Positions 9,322-17,245 of a stretch of DNA of 46,490 bases are shown here, piece by piece. The notes beneath the pieces are model-generated. The model was not told the origin of the DNA and ran no database searches. It was given only the letters and a program-made list of their open reading frames with translations. How positions within the stretch are numbered: the first letter of the stretch is position 1; each line of letters begins with the position of its first letter. This DNA is from UBA2897 sp036733925 (GTDB lineage Bacteria > Bacillota > Negativicutes > Selenomonadales > Selenomonadaceae). The translations under genes were made by a program, and so were the position numbers. Where the stretch lies: the NCBI GenBank assembly GCA_036733925.1, contig DAIMZO010000019.1:1-46490 (forward strand), read 5' to 3'.

Positions 9322-10641
9322 ATGCTGCATCTGGAAAAATCGCTCGCCGCATTCGAAGAGGCCAAGAACCTGATGCCGGGCGGCGTCAACAGCCCGGTCC
9401 GCTCCTACGCGAACGTGGACTGCAACCCGCCGTTCATCGCGCGCGCAGAGGGCGACAAGATCTACGACATCGACGGGAACGAGTACATCGACTACGTCGG
9501 CTCCTGGGGCCCGATGGTCGTCGGCCATGCGCATCCGCGTGTCGTGAAGGCCCTGCAGGAGGCCGTCACGCGCGGCACGAGCTACGGCGCACCGACGCTC
9601 ATCGAGTCCAAGCTCGCGAAGAAGGTCATGGAGATCTACCCGTCCATCGAGATCATCCGCATGGTGAACTCCGGCACCGAGGCGACGATGAGCGCCCTGC
9701 GGCTCGCGCGCGGCTATACGGGCCGCGACAAGATTGTGAAGTTCATCGGCTGCTACCACGGGCACAGCGACAGCCTGCTCGTGAACGCGGGATCCGGCAT
9801 GGCGACGTTCGGTGTGCCGAGCTCGCCGGGCGTCACGAAGGGCACGGCACAGGATACGATTTCCGTGCCGTACAACGATTTCGATGCCATCACGAAGGTT
9901 ATGGATGAGATGGGCGACGAGATTGCGGCAGTTATCGTTGAGCCGATTGCCGGCAATATGGGCTGCGTTCTGCCAAAGCAGGGCTATCTGCGCCTGCTGC
10001 GCAAGCTTACCGAGCAGCACGGCACACTCCTGATCTTCGATGAGGTCATGTGCGGCTTCCGCGCATCCTTGGGCGGCGCGCAGGCGGCCTACGGCATCAC
10101 GCCGGATCTCACGTGCCTCGGCAAGATTATCGGCGGCGGCATGCCGGTCGCGGCGTACGGCGGTCGCAGGGACATCATGATGAAGGTCAGCCCGGCGGGC
10201 CCGGTCTATCAGGCTGGCACGCTCTCCGGCAACCCGCTCGCGATGACCGCGGGCCTCGAGACGCTGAACATCCTTACTGAGGAGCGTGCGGACGATGGTG
10301 CAGACTACAGCCGCATGCTGACGCTCAAGACGAAAAAACTCCTGCTCGGCTGGCAGGCAAAGGCCAGAGAAGCAGGAGTCGCAATCCAGGCCCATCAGGC
10401 CGGATCCATGTTCGGAATCTTCTTCAATGAGAACGAGGTCTACAACTACGACGATTCGTGCGCGAGCGACCAGGAGGCGTTCAAGATCTGGTTCAAGGCG
10501 ATGCTCGAGCAGGGCATCTACCTCGCGCCGAGCCAGTTCGAGACGTTGTTCATGAGCGGCGCGCACAGCGACGAGGACATCGACCGCACGATCGAGGCCG
10601 CGGGCCATGCCTTCCGCGCTGTCGCTGATTCCCGTAAATAA
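9322..10641 (+). CDS. hemL: Glutamate-1-semialdehyde 2,1-aminomutase
   Basis: PLP enzyme converting glutamate-1-semialdehyde to 5-aminolevulinate in C5-pathway tetrapyrrole synthesis. The product (439 residues from ATG 9322) shows the family N-terminus AKNLMPGGVNSPVRSY, the cofactor region EPIAGNMGC with IFDEVMCGFR, and the PLP lysine in LGKIIGGGMPVAAYGG. ATG 9301 is also in frame with a Shine-Dalgarno, but transcription from the TATAAT at 9281 would begin within that site. ATG 9322, with GGGGG seven bases upstream, fits better. It is monocistronic, and no other hem biosynthesis gene is nearby except hemW. Confidence 0.95.
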   Translation: MLHLEKSLAAFEEAKNLMPGGVNSPVRSYANVDCNPPFIARAEGDKIYDIDGNEYIDYVGSWGPMVVGHAHPRVVKALQEAVTRGTSYGAPTLIESKLAKKVMEIYPSIEIIRMVNSGTEATMSALRLARGYTGRDKIVKFIGCYHGHSDSLLVNAGSGMATFGVPSSPGVTKGTAQDTISVPYNDFDAITKVMDEMGDEIAAVIVEPIAGNMGCVLPKQGYLRLLRKLTEQHGTLLIFDEVMCGFRASLGGAQAAYGITPDLTCLGKIIGGGMPVAAYGGRRDIMMKVSPAGPVYQAGTLSGNPLAMTAGLETLNILTEERADDGADYSRMLTLKTKKLLLGWQAKAREAGVAIQAHQAGSMFGIFFNENEVYNYDDSCASDQEAFKIWFKAMLEQGIYLAPSQFETLFMSGAHSDEDIDRTIEAAGHAFRAVADSRK

Positions 10642-10669
10642 AAAAACTCCCCCGCGCGGGGAGTTTTTT
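10640..10669. terminator. Bidirectional terminator between hemL and the NlpC/P60 gene
   Basis: A run of A, stem ACTCCCC/GGGGAGT around CGCGC, and a run of T. It serves converging transcription from both sides. The minus-strand gene's TAA stop (10670-10668) lies inside it. Confidence 0.92.
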
Positions 10670-11423
10670 ACATCACGATATGTTTTCCACCGTAGTATTT
10701 CGGGCCCCAGTACGTATTCGACAGGTTGTCGATGCGGACGCCGCTCGAGCTCGCGTGGATGAAGTCGCCCTGCCCTAGGTAGATGCCGCAATGGGATGCG
10801 CCAGGCTCGTAGGTCGTGAAGAACACGAGGTCGCCGGGCACGAGCTCGCGCGAGCTCATCGTGCGCAGGCCGAGCTTGTACTGTTCATCGGCTGTGCGCG
10901 GGATGCGGATGCCGTTCTCGCGGAACACATACTGCAGGTAGCCAGAGCAGTCGAATGCCTTCGGCGTCGACCCGCCGAATACGTATGGCGTGCCGAGGTA
11001 TTTCTTTGCCGTGTAGAGGACGCTGCTGACCTTGTATTGCGGCAGGATGGTCCTGCCGTTCGGAGCGGTGGCAGCGGCTTTTTTCGGTGCGGCAGGAGCT
11101 GCGGGCCGCTTGACGTTCGAGCCCCAGGTGCGCACCTTCGCATTGCGCAGGGCGCGCCAAGTCGCATTCGTGACGACGCCCGTGATGCGGATCTTCTGAT
11201 CGCGCTGGAATTCAGCGACGGCGCGTTCCGTATCCTTGCCATAGATGCCGTCCGCACTGACGGAGTAGCCGACCTTCCGGAGCTTTTCCTGCAGGATCAG
11301 GACGTCGTGGCCATGGGATCCCTGCTGGAGGGTCGGGCTCGCGGCGGCATGATGAGGGACGGGCAGCAGCAGGGCGGCGAGGCCGAGGACGAGGGCCGCG
11401 CCGTGCAGGGCATGCTTCATCAT
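10668..11423 (-). CDS. Secreted NlpC/P60 endopeptidase with peptidoglycan-binding domain
   Basis: Predicted cell-wall hydrolase of 251 residues. It has a signal peptide (MMKHALHGAALVLGLAALL, then a likely cleavage after HHAAA), a PG_binding_1 domain at about residues 35-95 (LQEKLRKVGYSVSADGIYG), a Pro/Ala-rich linker, and a C-terminal NlpC/P60 domain. The catalytic Cys is in FDCSGYLQYVF and the His in ASHCGIYLGQGDFIHAS. Such enzymes cut peptide stems of murein. ATG 11423 follows AGGAAG six bases upstream. It lies 49 bases after the arsR gene on the same strand with no promoter between, so the two are probably cotranscribed, downstream of the mur operon. Confidence 0.88.
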   Translation of the reverse strand: MMKHALHGAALVLGLAALLLPVPHHAAASPTLQQGSHGHDVLILQEKLRKVGYSVSADGIYGKDTERAVAEFQRDQKIRITGVVTNATWRALRNAKVRTWGSNVKRPAAPAAPKKAAATAPNGRTILPQYKVSSVLYTAKKYLGTPYVFGGSTPKAFDCSGYLQYVFRENGIRIPRTADEQYKLGLRTMSSRELVPGDLVFFTTYEPGASHCGIYLGQGDFIHASSSGVRIDNLSNTYWGPKYYGGKHIVM

Positions 11424-11472
11424 ATAGGTCTTCCTTTCTGAGAGTTTCGTGGTCTTTGGGAAGGGCTGGGCA

Positions 11473-11841
11473 TCAGCCGTGCAGGACGTGCTCGAGGCCC
11501 TGTCCCATGAGCTTGACGACGTGGTCATCGTCGAGCGAGTAGAAGGCTTCCTTGCCGTCTTTGCGGAACTTGACGAGGCGCGCGTTGCGCAGCACGCGCA
11601 GCTGGTGCGATATCGCGGACTGCTGCATATGCAGGGCGTCGGCGATATCGCAGACGCAGAGCTCATCCTCCGCGACGAGCAGCGACAGCAGCTTGATTCG
11701 CGTTTTGTCCCCGAGCACCTTGAAGAGGTCGGCGAGCCGCAGGCTCGTATCGTCATCGAGTTCGTGCAGGCATGCGTCCTTGACGAGGTTCGGGTGCGTG
11801 TGATGGATTTCGCACATATCGTTTGTGCCAGTTTCAGTCAT
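11473..11841 (-). CDS. ArsR/SmtB-family metal-sensing repressor, CadC-like
   Basis: 122-residue winged-helix repressor. It combines two metal sites known from CadC: an N-terminal Cys (C10 in DMCEIHH) with C62 and C64 in ELCVCDIA on the recognition unit, and the alpha-5 zinc site D105-x-H107, H118 and H121, with the spacing seen in CadC/SmtB. Metal binding would release DNA. The start is ATG 11841, with AAGGAG 12 bases upstream. Unusually there is no metal efflux gene beside it; its neighbour downstream is an NlpC/P60 hydrolase and upstream is mupG. Its target is unknown beyond likely autoregulation. Confidence 0.88.
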   Translation of the reverse strand: MTETGTNDMCEIHHTHPNLVKDACLHELDDDTSLRLADLFKVLGDKTRIKLLSLLVAEDELCVCDIADALHMQQSAISHQLRVLRNARLVKFRKDGKEAFYSLDDDHVVKLMGQGLEHVLHG

Positions 11842-11869
11842 CGATCGTTTTCACTCCTTGTATGAAAAC

Positions 11870-11911
11870 GCTATTCTCAGTATAGCATAGTTCTTATTTA
11901 TTCGTCGTAAA
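11870..11911 (-). promoter_or_regulatory. Candidate promoter and operator of the arsR gene
   Basis: Leftward TTTACG (11911-11906), a 16-base spacer and TATGCT (11889-11884); TATACT (11884-11879) is an alternative -10. An inverted repeat GCTAT-N7-ATAGC (11870-11886) overlaps the -10 region and is a possible operator. The assignment is tentative. Confidence 0.4.
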
Positions 11912-11929
11912 AATTCGGCTTGGGAAAAA

Positions 11930-13015
11930 TTAATCGTGGAAACGGAAGGAGAATTTCTTGCCTGGCGTGATGTACGGGATCAGTGCGAGGTCATCCGCGT
12001 CAATCTGTCCGACGACGTTCGTGCGTGGATCCGCATCCTGCGGGTGCGTGATGATCTGGAGCTCGCCCATATAGCGGCCGTAGCCCTCGTTGTCGAGCGT
12101 GATGGCGCCGATGGGGCGGGGCTCCGCGTGTTCCGGGGCAATGGTACCTCCCTCTGCCGCGAGCAGCTTGCGGCTCTCCTGTGCACGGATGGCATCGCGC
12201 GCTGCGTCGACGCGCGAGGTGAACGGGTTTGCGAGCAGCTTCCGGCTCACGGGATCTGCGGTATGCCATTTCGCCGCGAGCACGACTTCCTTGGAAGGGA
12301 GTGCACCGACGCCCTGCAGTTCTTCCTTTGTCGGCAGGGCATCGCCAATCAGTATGAAATCGCAGTTCATCGCGAGCAGCTGGCGCGCGGCGAACTCCGT
12401 TTCCGCGTCGCGGTGCGCCTCGAGTGTCGGCAGGCCGTCGCCGAGCGGCGAGCGGCGACGGCCCCGCCGGCTCGGCACGAAAGCACCGGTCTCGATGCCG
12501 AGCCTCCGCAACATGATGTTCTGGCCGACGAGCGATGCCTCGCTGATGCCCGTGCCGCGGCGTGGGTAGAAGTTATGGATGGCCTCGATGTTCTGGAAGT
12601 TCGCCTTTTTCTCGACGAGCTGCGAGAGGGCAGCTCCGGTCAGCGTCGAGGCGTTCAGTGCGATGTGGATGCCCTGCTTGTTCCGCGAATATCGGACAAT
12701 CTCGTCGACGCTGAACCCGTAGTCGAGCCGCAGCGTCGTGATGCCGAGCATGCGGAACACTGACAGCGAGAAATCGCGGATGCCGAGCAGCTTGCGCGTT
12801 GCGGGGGACACATCGGAGATGACCTCCATATGGTGTTCACGGGCCGTGCGCAGCAAGGTGCCGAGCTCCGCCTTCAGCGCGCGCGTATCCGACTCCGGAA
12901 TCTGCAGCGAGGTGAAGATCCGCGTGAGTCCGGCGCGCGCCGCGTCCTCGATCAGCTTCAGGTTCTCGAGCGGTTTGTTGTCGAGCCCCGGGTAAAGGGA
13001 GATGCCGTTTGCCAT
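11930..13015 (-). CDS. mupG: MupG-type 6-phospho-N-acetylmuramidase (DUF871)
   Basis: 361-residue TIM-barrel protein of the DUF871 family, starting MANGISLYPGLDNKPLENLK and ending with the small cyclophilin-like C-terminal domain (VGQIDADDLALIPYITPGKKF). In Staphylococcus aureus, MupG hydrolyses MurNAc-6-phosphate-GlcNAc inside the cell. Here it is the third gene after murQ and murP on the same strand, 22 bases after murP, which supports that function. ATG 13015 has GGAGG eight bases upstream; the longer open frame runs into murP. Conserved features include FHNFYPR-like AIHNFYPRRGTG near residue 155. The specific substrate is inferred from homology and context. Confidence 0.87.
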   Translation of the reverse strand: MANGISLYPGLDNKPLENLKLIEDAARAGLTRIFTSLQIPESDTRALKAELGTLLRTAREHHMEVISDVSPATRKLLGIRDFSLSVFRMLGITTLRLDYGFSVDEIVRYSRNKQGIHIALNASTLTGAALSQLVEKKANFQNIEAIHNFYPRRGTGISEASLVGQNIMLRRLGIETGAFVPSRRGRRRSPLGDGLPTLEAHRDAETEFAARQLLAMNCDFILIGDALPTKEELQGVGALPSKEVVLAAKWHTADPVSRKLLANPFTSRVDAARDAIRAQESRKLLAAEGGTIAPEHAEPRPIGAITLDNEGYGRYMGELQIITHPQDADPRTNVVGQIDADDLALIPYITPGKKFSFRFHD

Positions 13016-13037
13016 GTGTTGATCCTCCGTGTCACGA

Positions 13038-14471
13038 TTATTCTTCCGGGTCGTCGAAGCCGAGCAGCCAGACCGCAAGGAATCCGGCAGCATAGGCTGT
13101 CAGCAGGCCGCACAGATAGACGCCGATATGGTCGGTCGCCGCGGCGAGCGGCAGGCCGGAGATGCCGATAGTTGCGCTGCCGACCGCCCAGGCCGCCTGC
13201 ACGGCGCCGCCGAACGCGCCACCGATGCACGCGCCGAGGAATGGCCGGCCGAGCGGCAGCGTCACGCCGTAGATCAGCGGTTCGCCGACGCCGAGCATGC
13301 CGACCGGCAGGGCCGAGGCGATCGTCTTCCGGAGCGCGTGGTTCTTGGTCTTCACGTAGACCGCAAAGCTCGCGCCGACCTGCCCTGCGCCGGCCATCGC
13401 GAGTACGGGCAGCAGGATCGTGACGCCGTACTGGTTCAGCAGCTCGACGTGGATCGGCGTCAGGGCCTGATGGATGCCGAGCATGACCATCGGGAGATAG
13501 GTGCCGGCGAGCAGGAAGCCCGCGATGGCTCCACCCGAGCCGATGGCCGTCGTCGCGGCCATGCCGATGAAGTCCGAGAGCAGGCCGCCGAGCGGCTGCA
13601 GGGCGACAATTGCGATGGTTCCGGTCAGCAGGAAGGTGATGAGCGGCGTCAGGAACAGGCTGAACATCTCGGGGACATGCCGGCGGACTTTCTTCTCGAT
13701 GAAGGCGCCGAGCCCCGCGACGAGCAGCACCGAGATGACGCCGCCGCGTCCCGGTGCGAGCGGGTAGCCGGCGAGCGTGACGCCAGCGAGGCCCGGGTGG
13801 GAGAGCAGCGCGCCGAGCGTGCCACCAAGAATCGGTGTGCCGCCGAACTCCCTAGCGGTGTTCCAGCCGATGAACAGGTTCATGCCCCAGAATACCGAGC
13901 CGCCGGCGACGCCGAGCAGCTGGAAGATGCCGTTTCCAGCGAGCAATGGGTCGAGCTTCAGCGCGAAATTCAGCAGGCCGCTGATCAGGCCGCATGCGAT
14001 GAAGCCCGGAATCAGCGGCAGGAAGATGCTCGCAATCCGCCGGAAGAACAGCTTGACCGGCGTCGCGTTGCGCGCGCGGATCTTCGCGTGGAGTGCCTCG
14101 CCGGCATCCCTGCCTGACGGCTCCGGATTTGCCGCGCGTTCTGCAGATTCTGTATCCGGACGGGCAGGCGCCTCGCCGCGGAGCTCCTGCCGGGCTCTCA
14201 CCATGCGCAGCAAGGCGGTATAGTATCCGTAGACCTCTGTGACACGGCCCGGCCCGAGCACGATCTGGAGTTCCTCGTCCGTGTCGTTGACGCCGAGTAC
14301 ACCGGGAATTTTCCGGAGCTGATCGAGCAGCAAGGATGGGTGCGAGGCGAGCACCAGCCGCAGACGCGTCATGCAGTGCGTGACCGAGCGCACGTTGTCT
14401 GCCGGCCCCGTCAGCAGGAAAATCTGGCGTGCGATGGATTCGTAGTTTTTATCTTTCGCCGTGTCCGTCAA
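13038..14471 (-). CDS. murP: MurP-type PTS enzyme IIBC (MurNAc / amino sugar)
   Basis: 477-residue membrane PTS permease that takes up and phosphorylates MurNAc or MurNAc-GlcNAc. The EIIB domain (residues 9-80) carries the phosphorylation Cys33 in THCMTRLRL. A Pro/Ala-rich linker leads to the EIIC domain with about ten hydrophobic segments (from VKLFFRRIASIFLPLIPGF) and the MLGVGEPLIYGVTLPL motif. There is no EIIA domain, so a glucose-type EIIA must come from elsewhere, as known for MurP. The TTG start overlaps the murQ stop (TTGA), with GGAGG seven bases upstream: coupled translation. The MurNAc specificity is inferred from flanking murQ and mupG. Confidence 0.9.
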   Translation of the reverse strand: MTDTAKDKNYESIARQIFLLTGPADNVRSVTHCMTRLRLVLASHPSLLLDQLRKIPGVLGVNDTDEELQIVLGPGRVTEVYGYYTALLRMVRARQELRGEAPARPDTESAERAANPEPSGRDAGEALHAKIRARNATPVKLFFRRIASIFLPLIPGFIACGLISGLLNFALKLDPLLAGNGIFQLLGVAGGSVFWGMNLFIGWNTAREFGGTPILGGTLGALLSHPGLAGVTLAGYPLAPGRGGVISVLLVAGLGAFIEKKVRRHVPEMFSLFLTPLITFLLTGTIAIVALQPLGGLLSDFIGMAATTAIGSGGAIAGFLLAGTYLPMVMLGIHQALTPIHVELLNQYGVTILLPVLAMAGAGQVGASFAVYVKTKNHALRKTIASALPVGMLGVGEPLIYGVTLPLGRPFLGACIGGAFGGAVQAAWAVGSATIGISGLPLAAATDHIGVYLCGLLTAYAAGFLAVWLLGFDDPEE

Positions 14472-15358
14472 TCGAGGGCCTCCTTCAATCGTCCGTGCGT
14501 CTCCCGCAATTTCTCGATGCCCTCCGATGCCGAGCATCCCGCGAGCAGCATCAGGATGGCGAGTTTCGCGTGGCCGTTCGCGTCTGCGATGGCGGCTGCA
14601 GCCTCCTCGCGCGAGCAGCCCGTCGCCTCCATGACGATGCGGTGCGCGCGCTCGACGAGCTTCTCGTTGCTCGCGCGCACATCGACCATCAGGTTGCCGT
14701 AGACCTTGCCGAGGCGGATCATGACGCCCGTCGAGAGCATGTTCAGCACGAGCTTCTGCGCCGTGCCCGCCTTCATGCGCGTCGACCCCGTGATGACCTC
14801 TGGCCCCGTGACCGGCGTCAGCGCGATATCCGCGAGTGCGGCGATCTCCGCGTTTTCCGTGCAGGCGAGGGCAATCGTCGGCGCGCCTTGCTGTGCGGCG
14901 AACTTCAGCCCGCCGATGACGTATGGCGTGCGCCCGGAGGCCGCGATGCCGACGAGCACGTCGAGATCTGTGAAGCCGTGCTCCTGCAGGTCGCGCGCGC
15001 CGAGCTCCTCGCTGTCCTCCGCGCCTTCCTTCGCGCGGAACATCGCAGACTCGCCGCCCGCAATCAGACCCTGCACGAGGGCTGGATCCGTGCCGTAGGT
15101 CGGCGGGCACTCCGCCGCGTCGAGCACGCCGAGCCGGCCCGACGTCCCCGCGCCCATATAGAACAGACGCCCGCCGCGCGACAGATGCTCCGCCGTGATA
15201 TCGACCGCCTCCGCAATCTGCGGCAAGATCTTCCCGACCGCGCGCGGCACCTGCTGATCCTCCGCATTGATGATCGTCAGCATATCGAGCGTCGAAAGCT
15301 CGTCAATCTTCATCGACCGCGGATTCCGCCGCTCCGTCGTAATATTGGATAAATCCAA
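14468..15358 (-). CDS. murQ: N-acetylmuramic acid 6-phosphate etherase MurQ
   Basis: Cytoplasmic lyase that removes the D-lactyl ether of MurNAc-6-phosphate, giving GlcNAc-6-phosphate and D-lactate. The 296-residue product has the SIS fold motif MGAGTSGRLGVLDAAECPPT, the catalytic-loop glutamate region and the MurQ signature GSTRMKAGTAQKLVLNM. The likely start is TTG 15358 (M-D-L-S-N-I-T-T-E-R-R-N-P) with AAGGAG 11 bases upstream. The frame is open to a GTG at 15409, but that part is not family-like and lies in a structured leader. First gene of murQ-murP-mupG. Confidence 0.95.
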   Translation of the reverse strand: MDLSNITTERRNPRSMKIDELSTLDMLTIINAEDQQVPRAVGKILPQIAEAVDITAEHLSRGGRLFYMGAGTSGRLGVLDAAECPPTYGTDPALVQGLIAGGESAMFRAKEGAEDSEELGARDLQEHGFTDLDVLVGIAASGRTPYVIGGLKFAAQQGAPTIALACTENAEIAALADIALTPVTGPEVITGSTRMKAGTAQKLVLNMLSTGVMIRLGKVYGNLMVDVRASNEKLVERAHRIVMEATGCSREEAAAAIADANGHAKLAILMLLAGCSASEGIEKLRETHGRLKEALD

Positions 15359-15389
15359 TCGAATCCCCGCTCCTTTTTGTAAACACGAG

Positions 15390-15466
15390 TTAGGCTCCCC
15401 TTCGGGCACGAGCCGTTAGGCGAACGTGCCTTTAGGCTGGAGCTGGCCGCGCACGGCCTGAAGGGG
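15390..15466 (-). other. Highly structured leader of the mur operon (three-helix junction)
   Basis: The sequence between promoter and murQ folds into a closing helix CCCCTTC (15397-15403) with GAAGGGG (15460-15466). Inside it are an arm GGCACG/CGTGCC (15405-15410 with 15425-15430, containing GCC-GTTA-GGC) and an arm GGCCG-CGCA-CGGCC (15445-15458). TTAGGC occurs three times (15390, 15416, 15432). It may be a regulatory RNA leader or a palindromic repeat element. Confidence 0.6.
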
Positions 15467-15493
15467 CATGCTTCGCAAGCCGCTCCACACTAT

Positions 15494-15499
15494 ATTATA
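15494..15499 (-). promoter_or_regulatory. -10 element of the mur operon promoter
   Basis: A perfect leftward TATAAT, about 135 bases before the murQ start. The -35 position would fall in the lactate-permease terminator and is poor (CTATGG at 15522-15517), so the promoter may need an activator, such as a catabolite or MurR-type regulator. No such gene is seen nearby. Confidence 0.55.
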
Positions 15500-15503
15500 G
15501 CAC

Positions 15504-15529
15504 AAAAAAAGCGGCCCCATAGGGGCCGC
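15504..15529 (-). terminator. Terminator of the lactate permease gene
   Basis: On the minus strand, a perfect stem GCGGCCCC/GGGGCCGC with loop TAT and seven T, eight bases after the permease stop. Confidence 0.95.
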
Positions 15530-15536
15530 GGAAAAT

Positions 15537-17069
15537 TCACCCGATAACGGAAAGCCCGAAGTACACGACGAGCCCCATCGCGATGACGAATGGGATATAG
15601 ACCTTGCATGCGAAGCCGAGCAGCTTGCCGTCGAGACCGCTGACGCCGATGGATGCAACCGCGATGGCAATGGACTGCGGCGAGATCATCTTGCCCGCGC
15701 AGGCACCCGTCGCATTCGCCGCAGCAATCCAGACCTGTCCAGACTCGCTTGCGCCGATAGCTGCCGCTGCGCTCGTCTGGAGCTTGGCGAACAGCACGCA
15801 GCTCGACGTCGCCGAACCCGTGATGAATGTGCCGACCGACCCGATGAATGCCGCGACAACCGGATACATATGTCCGGTTTCGGCAACGGTGATTGCGGCA
15901 ATTGTCTCGGTCATGTTGCTGAAGCCCATGACCTCTGCCGTCGCGATGACTGACAGGATCGTGATGATCGTGAAGCGGAGCTGCACAACCGTCGCCTTCA
16001 GGACATGTAGCATCTCGCCGAACTTCGCGCCCTGCACGTGCCCGCCGAGGAATGCGGCGAGGAAGATCAGCACGCCCGGCGTCGCGACCCAAGTGAACGT
16101 ATACGGCGTGCCGCCCGGCCCATCGTAGATCAGAACGCTCGTCTTGATCGCGGACAGCGGATCATGGATGAATGGGAAGAATTTTGACGTGAGCAGCAGG
16201 AATACGAAGATCAGGATGAACGAGAGCCAGGCGCGGACGCCGGCCTTTGTCGTGACCGCCTCACCGCCATTGTGCAGTTCGAGGTGATAGGCCGGGTCGC
16301 TGATTGGGAAATACTTGCTGTAGAGCACGATGACGCCCATCGAGATGATGGCCCCCGCGATATCCGCGAGCTCCGGGCCCGCAATCATCGCGACCGCGAG
16401 CTGCGGCAGCAGGAACCCGAGCGAGGCCGCGAAGCAGAGCATCGTGACGCCCTTGAGCGCCTTGAAGCCGTAGCCCGCGAGAATCATCACGAGCGGCACC
16501 AGGAACGTCAGCGGCGCGAGTTCGAGCACCGAGTACGCCGCGACTGTCGCCGGATCCATGCCCGTGATATTCGCGAGCGTCACAATCGGGATGCCGATGG
16601 AGCCGAATGCCGTCGGTACCGAGTTCGCGACAAGGCAAACCGCAGCCGCCGTGAACGGGCTGATGCCGAAGCCGACGAGCATGCCCGCGGGAATCGCGAT
16701 GGCCGTGCCGAAGCCAGCCATACCCTCGAGGAAGGCCCCGAAGCCCCAACCGATCAGCAACGTGATCACGCGCTTGTCGCTCGAGACCGACGACAGCATC
16801 TTCTTGATGACATCCATGCTTTTCGTGTGCATGGTCAGGTTGTACGTGAAGATTGCGGCGATGATGACGAGCAGGATCGGCCAGCACGCGAGCGCAGCGC
16901 CTTGCAGAACCGCCTGCACCGCGTGCACCGTTGTCATCTCGAACGTGCTGATTGCGACCGCAAGAGCGAGCACGAGCGCGAGCAGGCACGCCTTCCATCC
17001 CGCCATATGCAGCACCGACAACGCGACAATCAACCACAGAATCGGCGACAACGCAAGTAAAAATTCCAA
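15537..17069 (-). CDS. lctP: L-lactate permease family transporter
   Basis: 510-residue polytopic inner-membrane protein of the LctP/LldP/GlcA family (lactate or glycolate:proton symport). It has about 12-13 hydrophobic segments and the family motif GWGFGAFLEGMAGFGTAIAIPAG, plus GSATSSCVLFAKLQ and NATGACAGKMISPQSIAIA near the C-terminus. The start is TTG 17069 (M-E-F-L-L-A-L-S-P), six bases after GGAAGG; the frame is open to 17114. It has its own promoter and terminator and lies just upstream of murQ, whose product D-lactate could be a substrate (inference). Substrate stereochemistry cannot be read from the sequence. Confidence 0.93.
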   Translation of the reverse strand: MEFLLALSPILWLIVALSVLHMAGWKACLLALVLALAVAISTFEMTTVHAVQAVLQGAALACWPILLVIIAAIFTYNLTMHTKSMDVIKKMLSSVSSDKRVITLLIGWGFGAFLEGMAGFGTAIAIPAGMLVGFGISPFTAAAVCLVANSVPTAFGSIGIPIVTLANITGMDPATVAAYSVLELAPLTFLVPLVMILAGYGFKALKGVTMLCFAASLGFLLPQLAVAMIAGPELADIAGAIISMGVIVLYSKYFPISDPAYHLELHNGGEAVTTKAGVRAWLSFILIFVFLLLTSKFFPFIHDPLSAIKTSVLIYDGPGGTPYTFTWVATPGVLIFLAAFLGGHVQGAKFGEMLHVLKATVVQLRFTIITILSVIATAEVMGFSNMTETIAAITVAETGHMYPVVAAFIGSVGTFITGSATSSCVLFAKLQTSAAAAIGASESGQVWIAAANATGACAGKMISPQSIAIAVASIGVSGLDGKLLGFACKVYIPFVIAMGLVVYFGLSVIG

Positions 17070-17122
17070 ATGAAGCCTTCCTTTCCCTTGCAGAACAGAT
17101 AGAAATCGATTCACATAAAATC

Positions 17123-17152
17123 ATTATATCGAAAAAATAAGAGGAAAGTCAA
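17123..17152 (-). promoter_or_regulatory. Promoter of the lactate permease gene
   Basis: Leftward TTGACT (17152-17147), an 18-base spacer and a perfect TATAAT (17128-17123), about 55 bases before the TTG start. Confidence 0.8.
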
Positions 17153-17197
17153 TGAAAAATAAAAAGCCAGAATATATTGAAAGAAGAAGGACTTTTC

Positions 17198-17226
17198 TTC
17201 GACTATCGCGAATAAGTAAGTATAAG
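17198..17226 (+). promoter_or_regulatory. Promoter of the universal stress protein pair
   Basis: TTCGAC (17198-17203), a 17-base spacer and TATAAG (17221-17226), followed by AGGAGG. Divergent from the lactate permease promoter. Confidence 0.55.
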
Positions 17227-17245
17227 CAGGACAGGAGGCATGGAT

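Noticed and set aside
7936..10791. Very long minus-strand open frame (951 codons) antisense to dnaJ and hemL
   Set aside because: It is a shadow of GC-rich codon use in two well-identified plus-strand genes. It has no family similarity and is Arg/Asp/His-rich.
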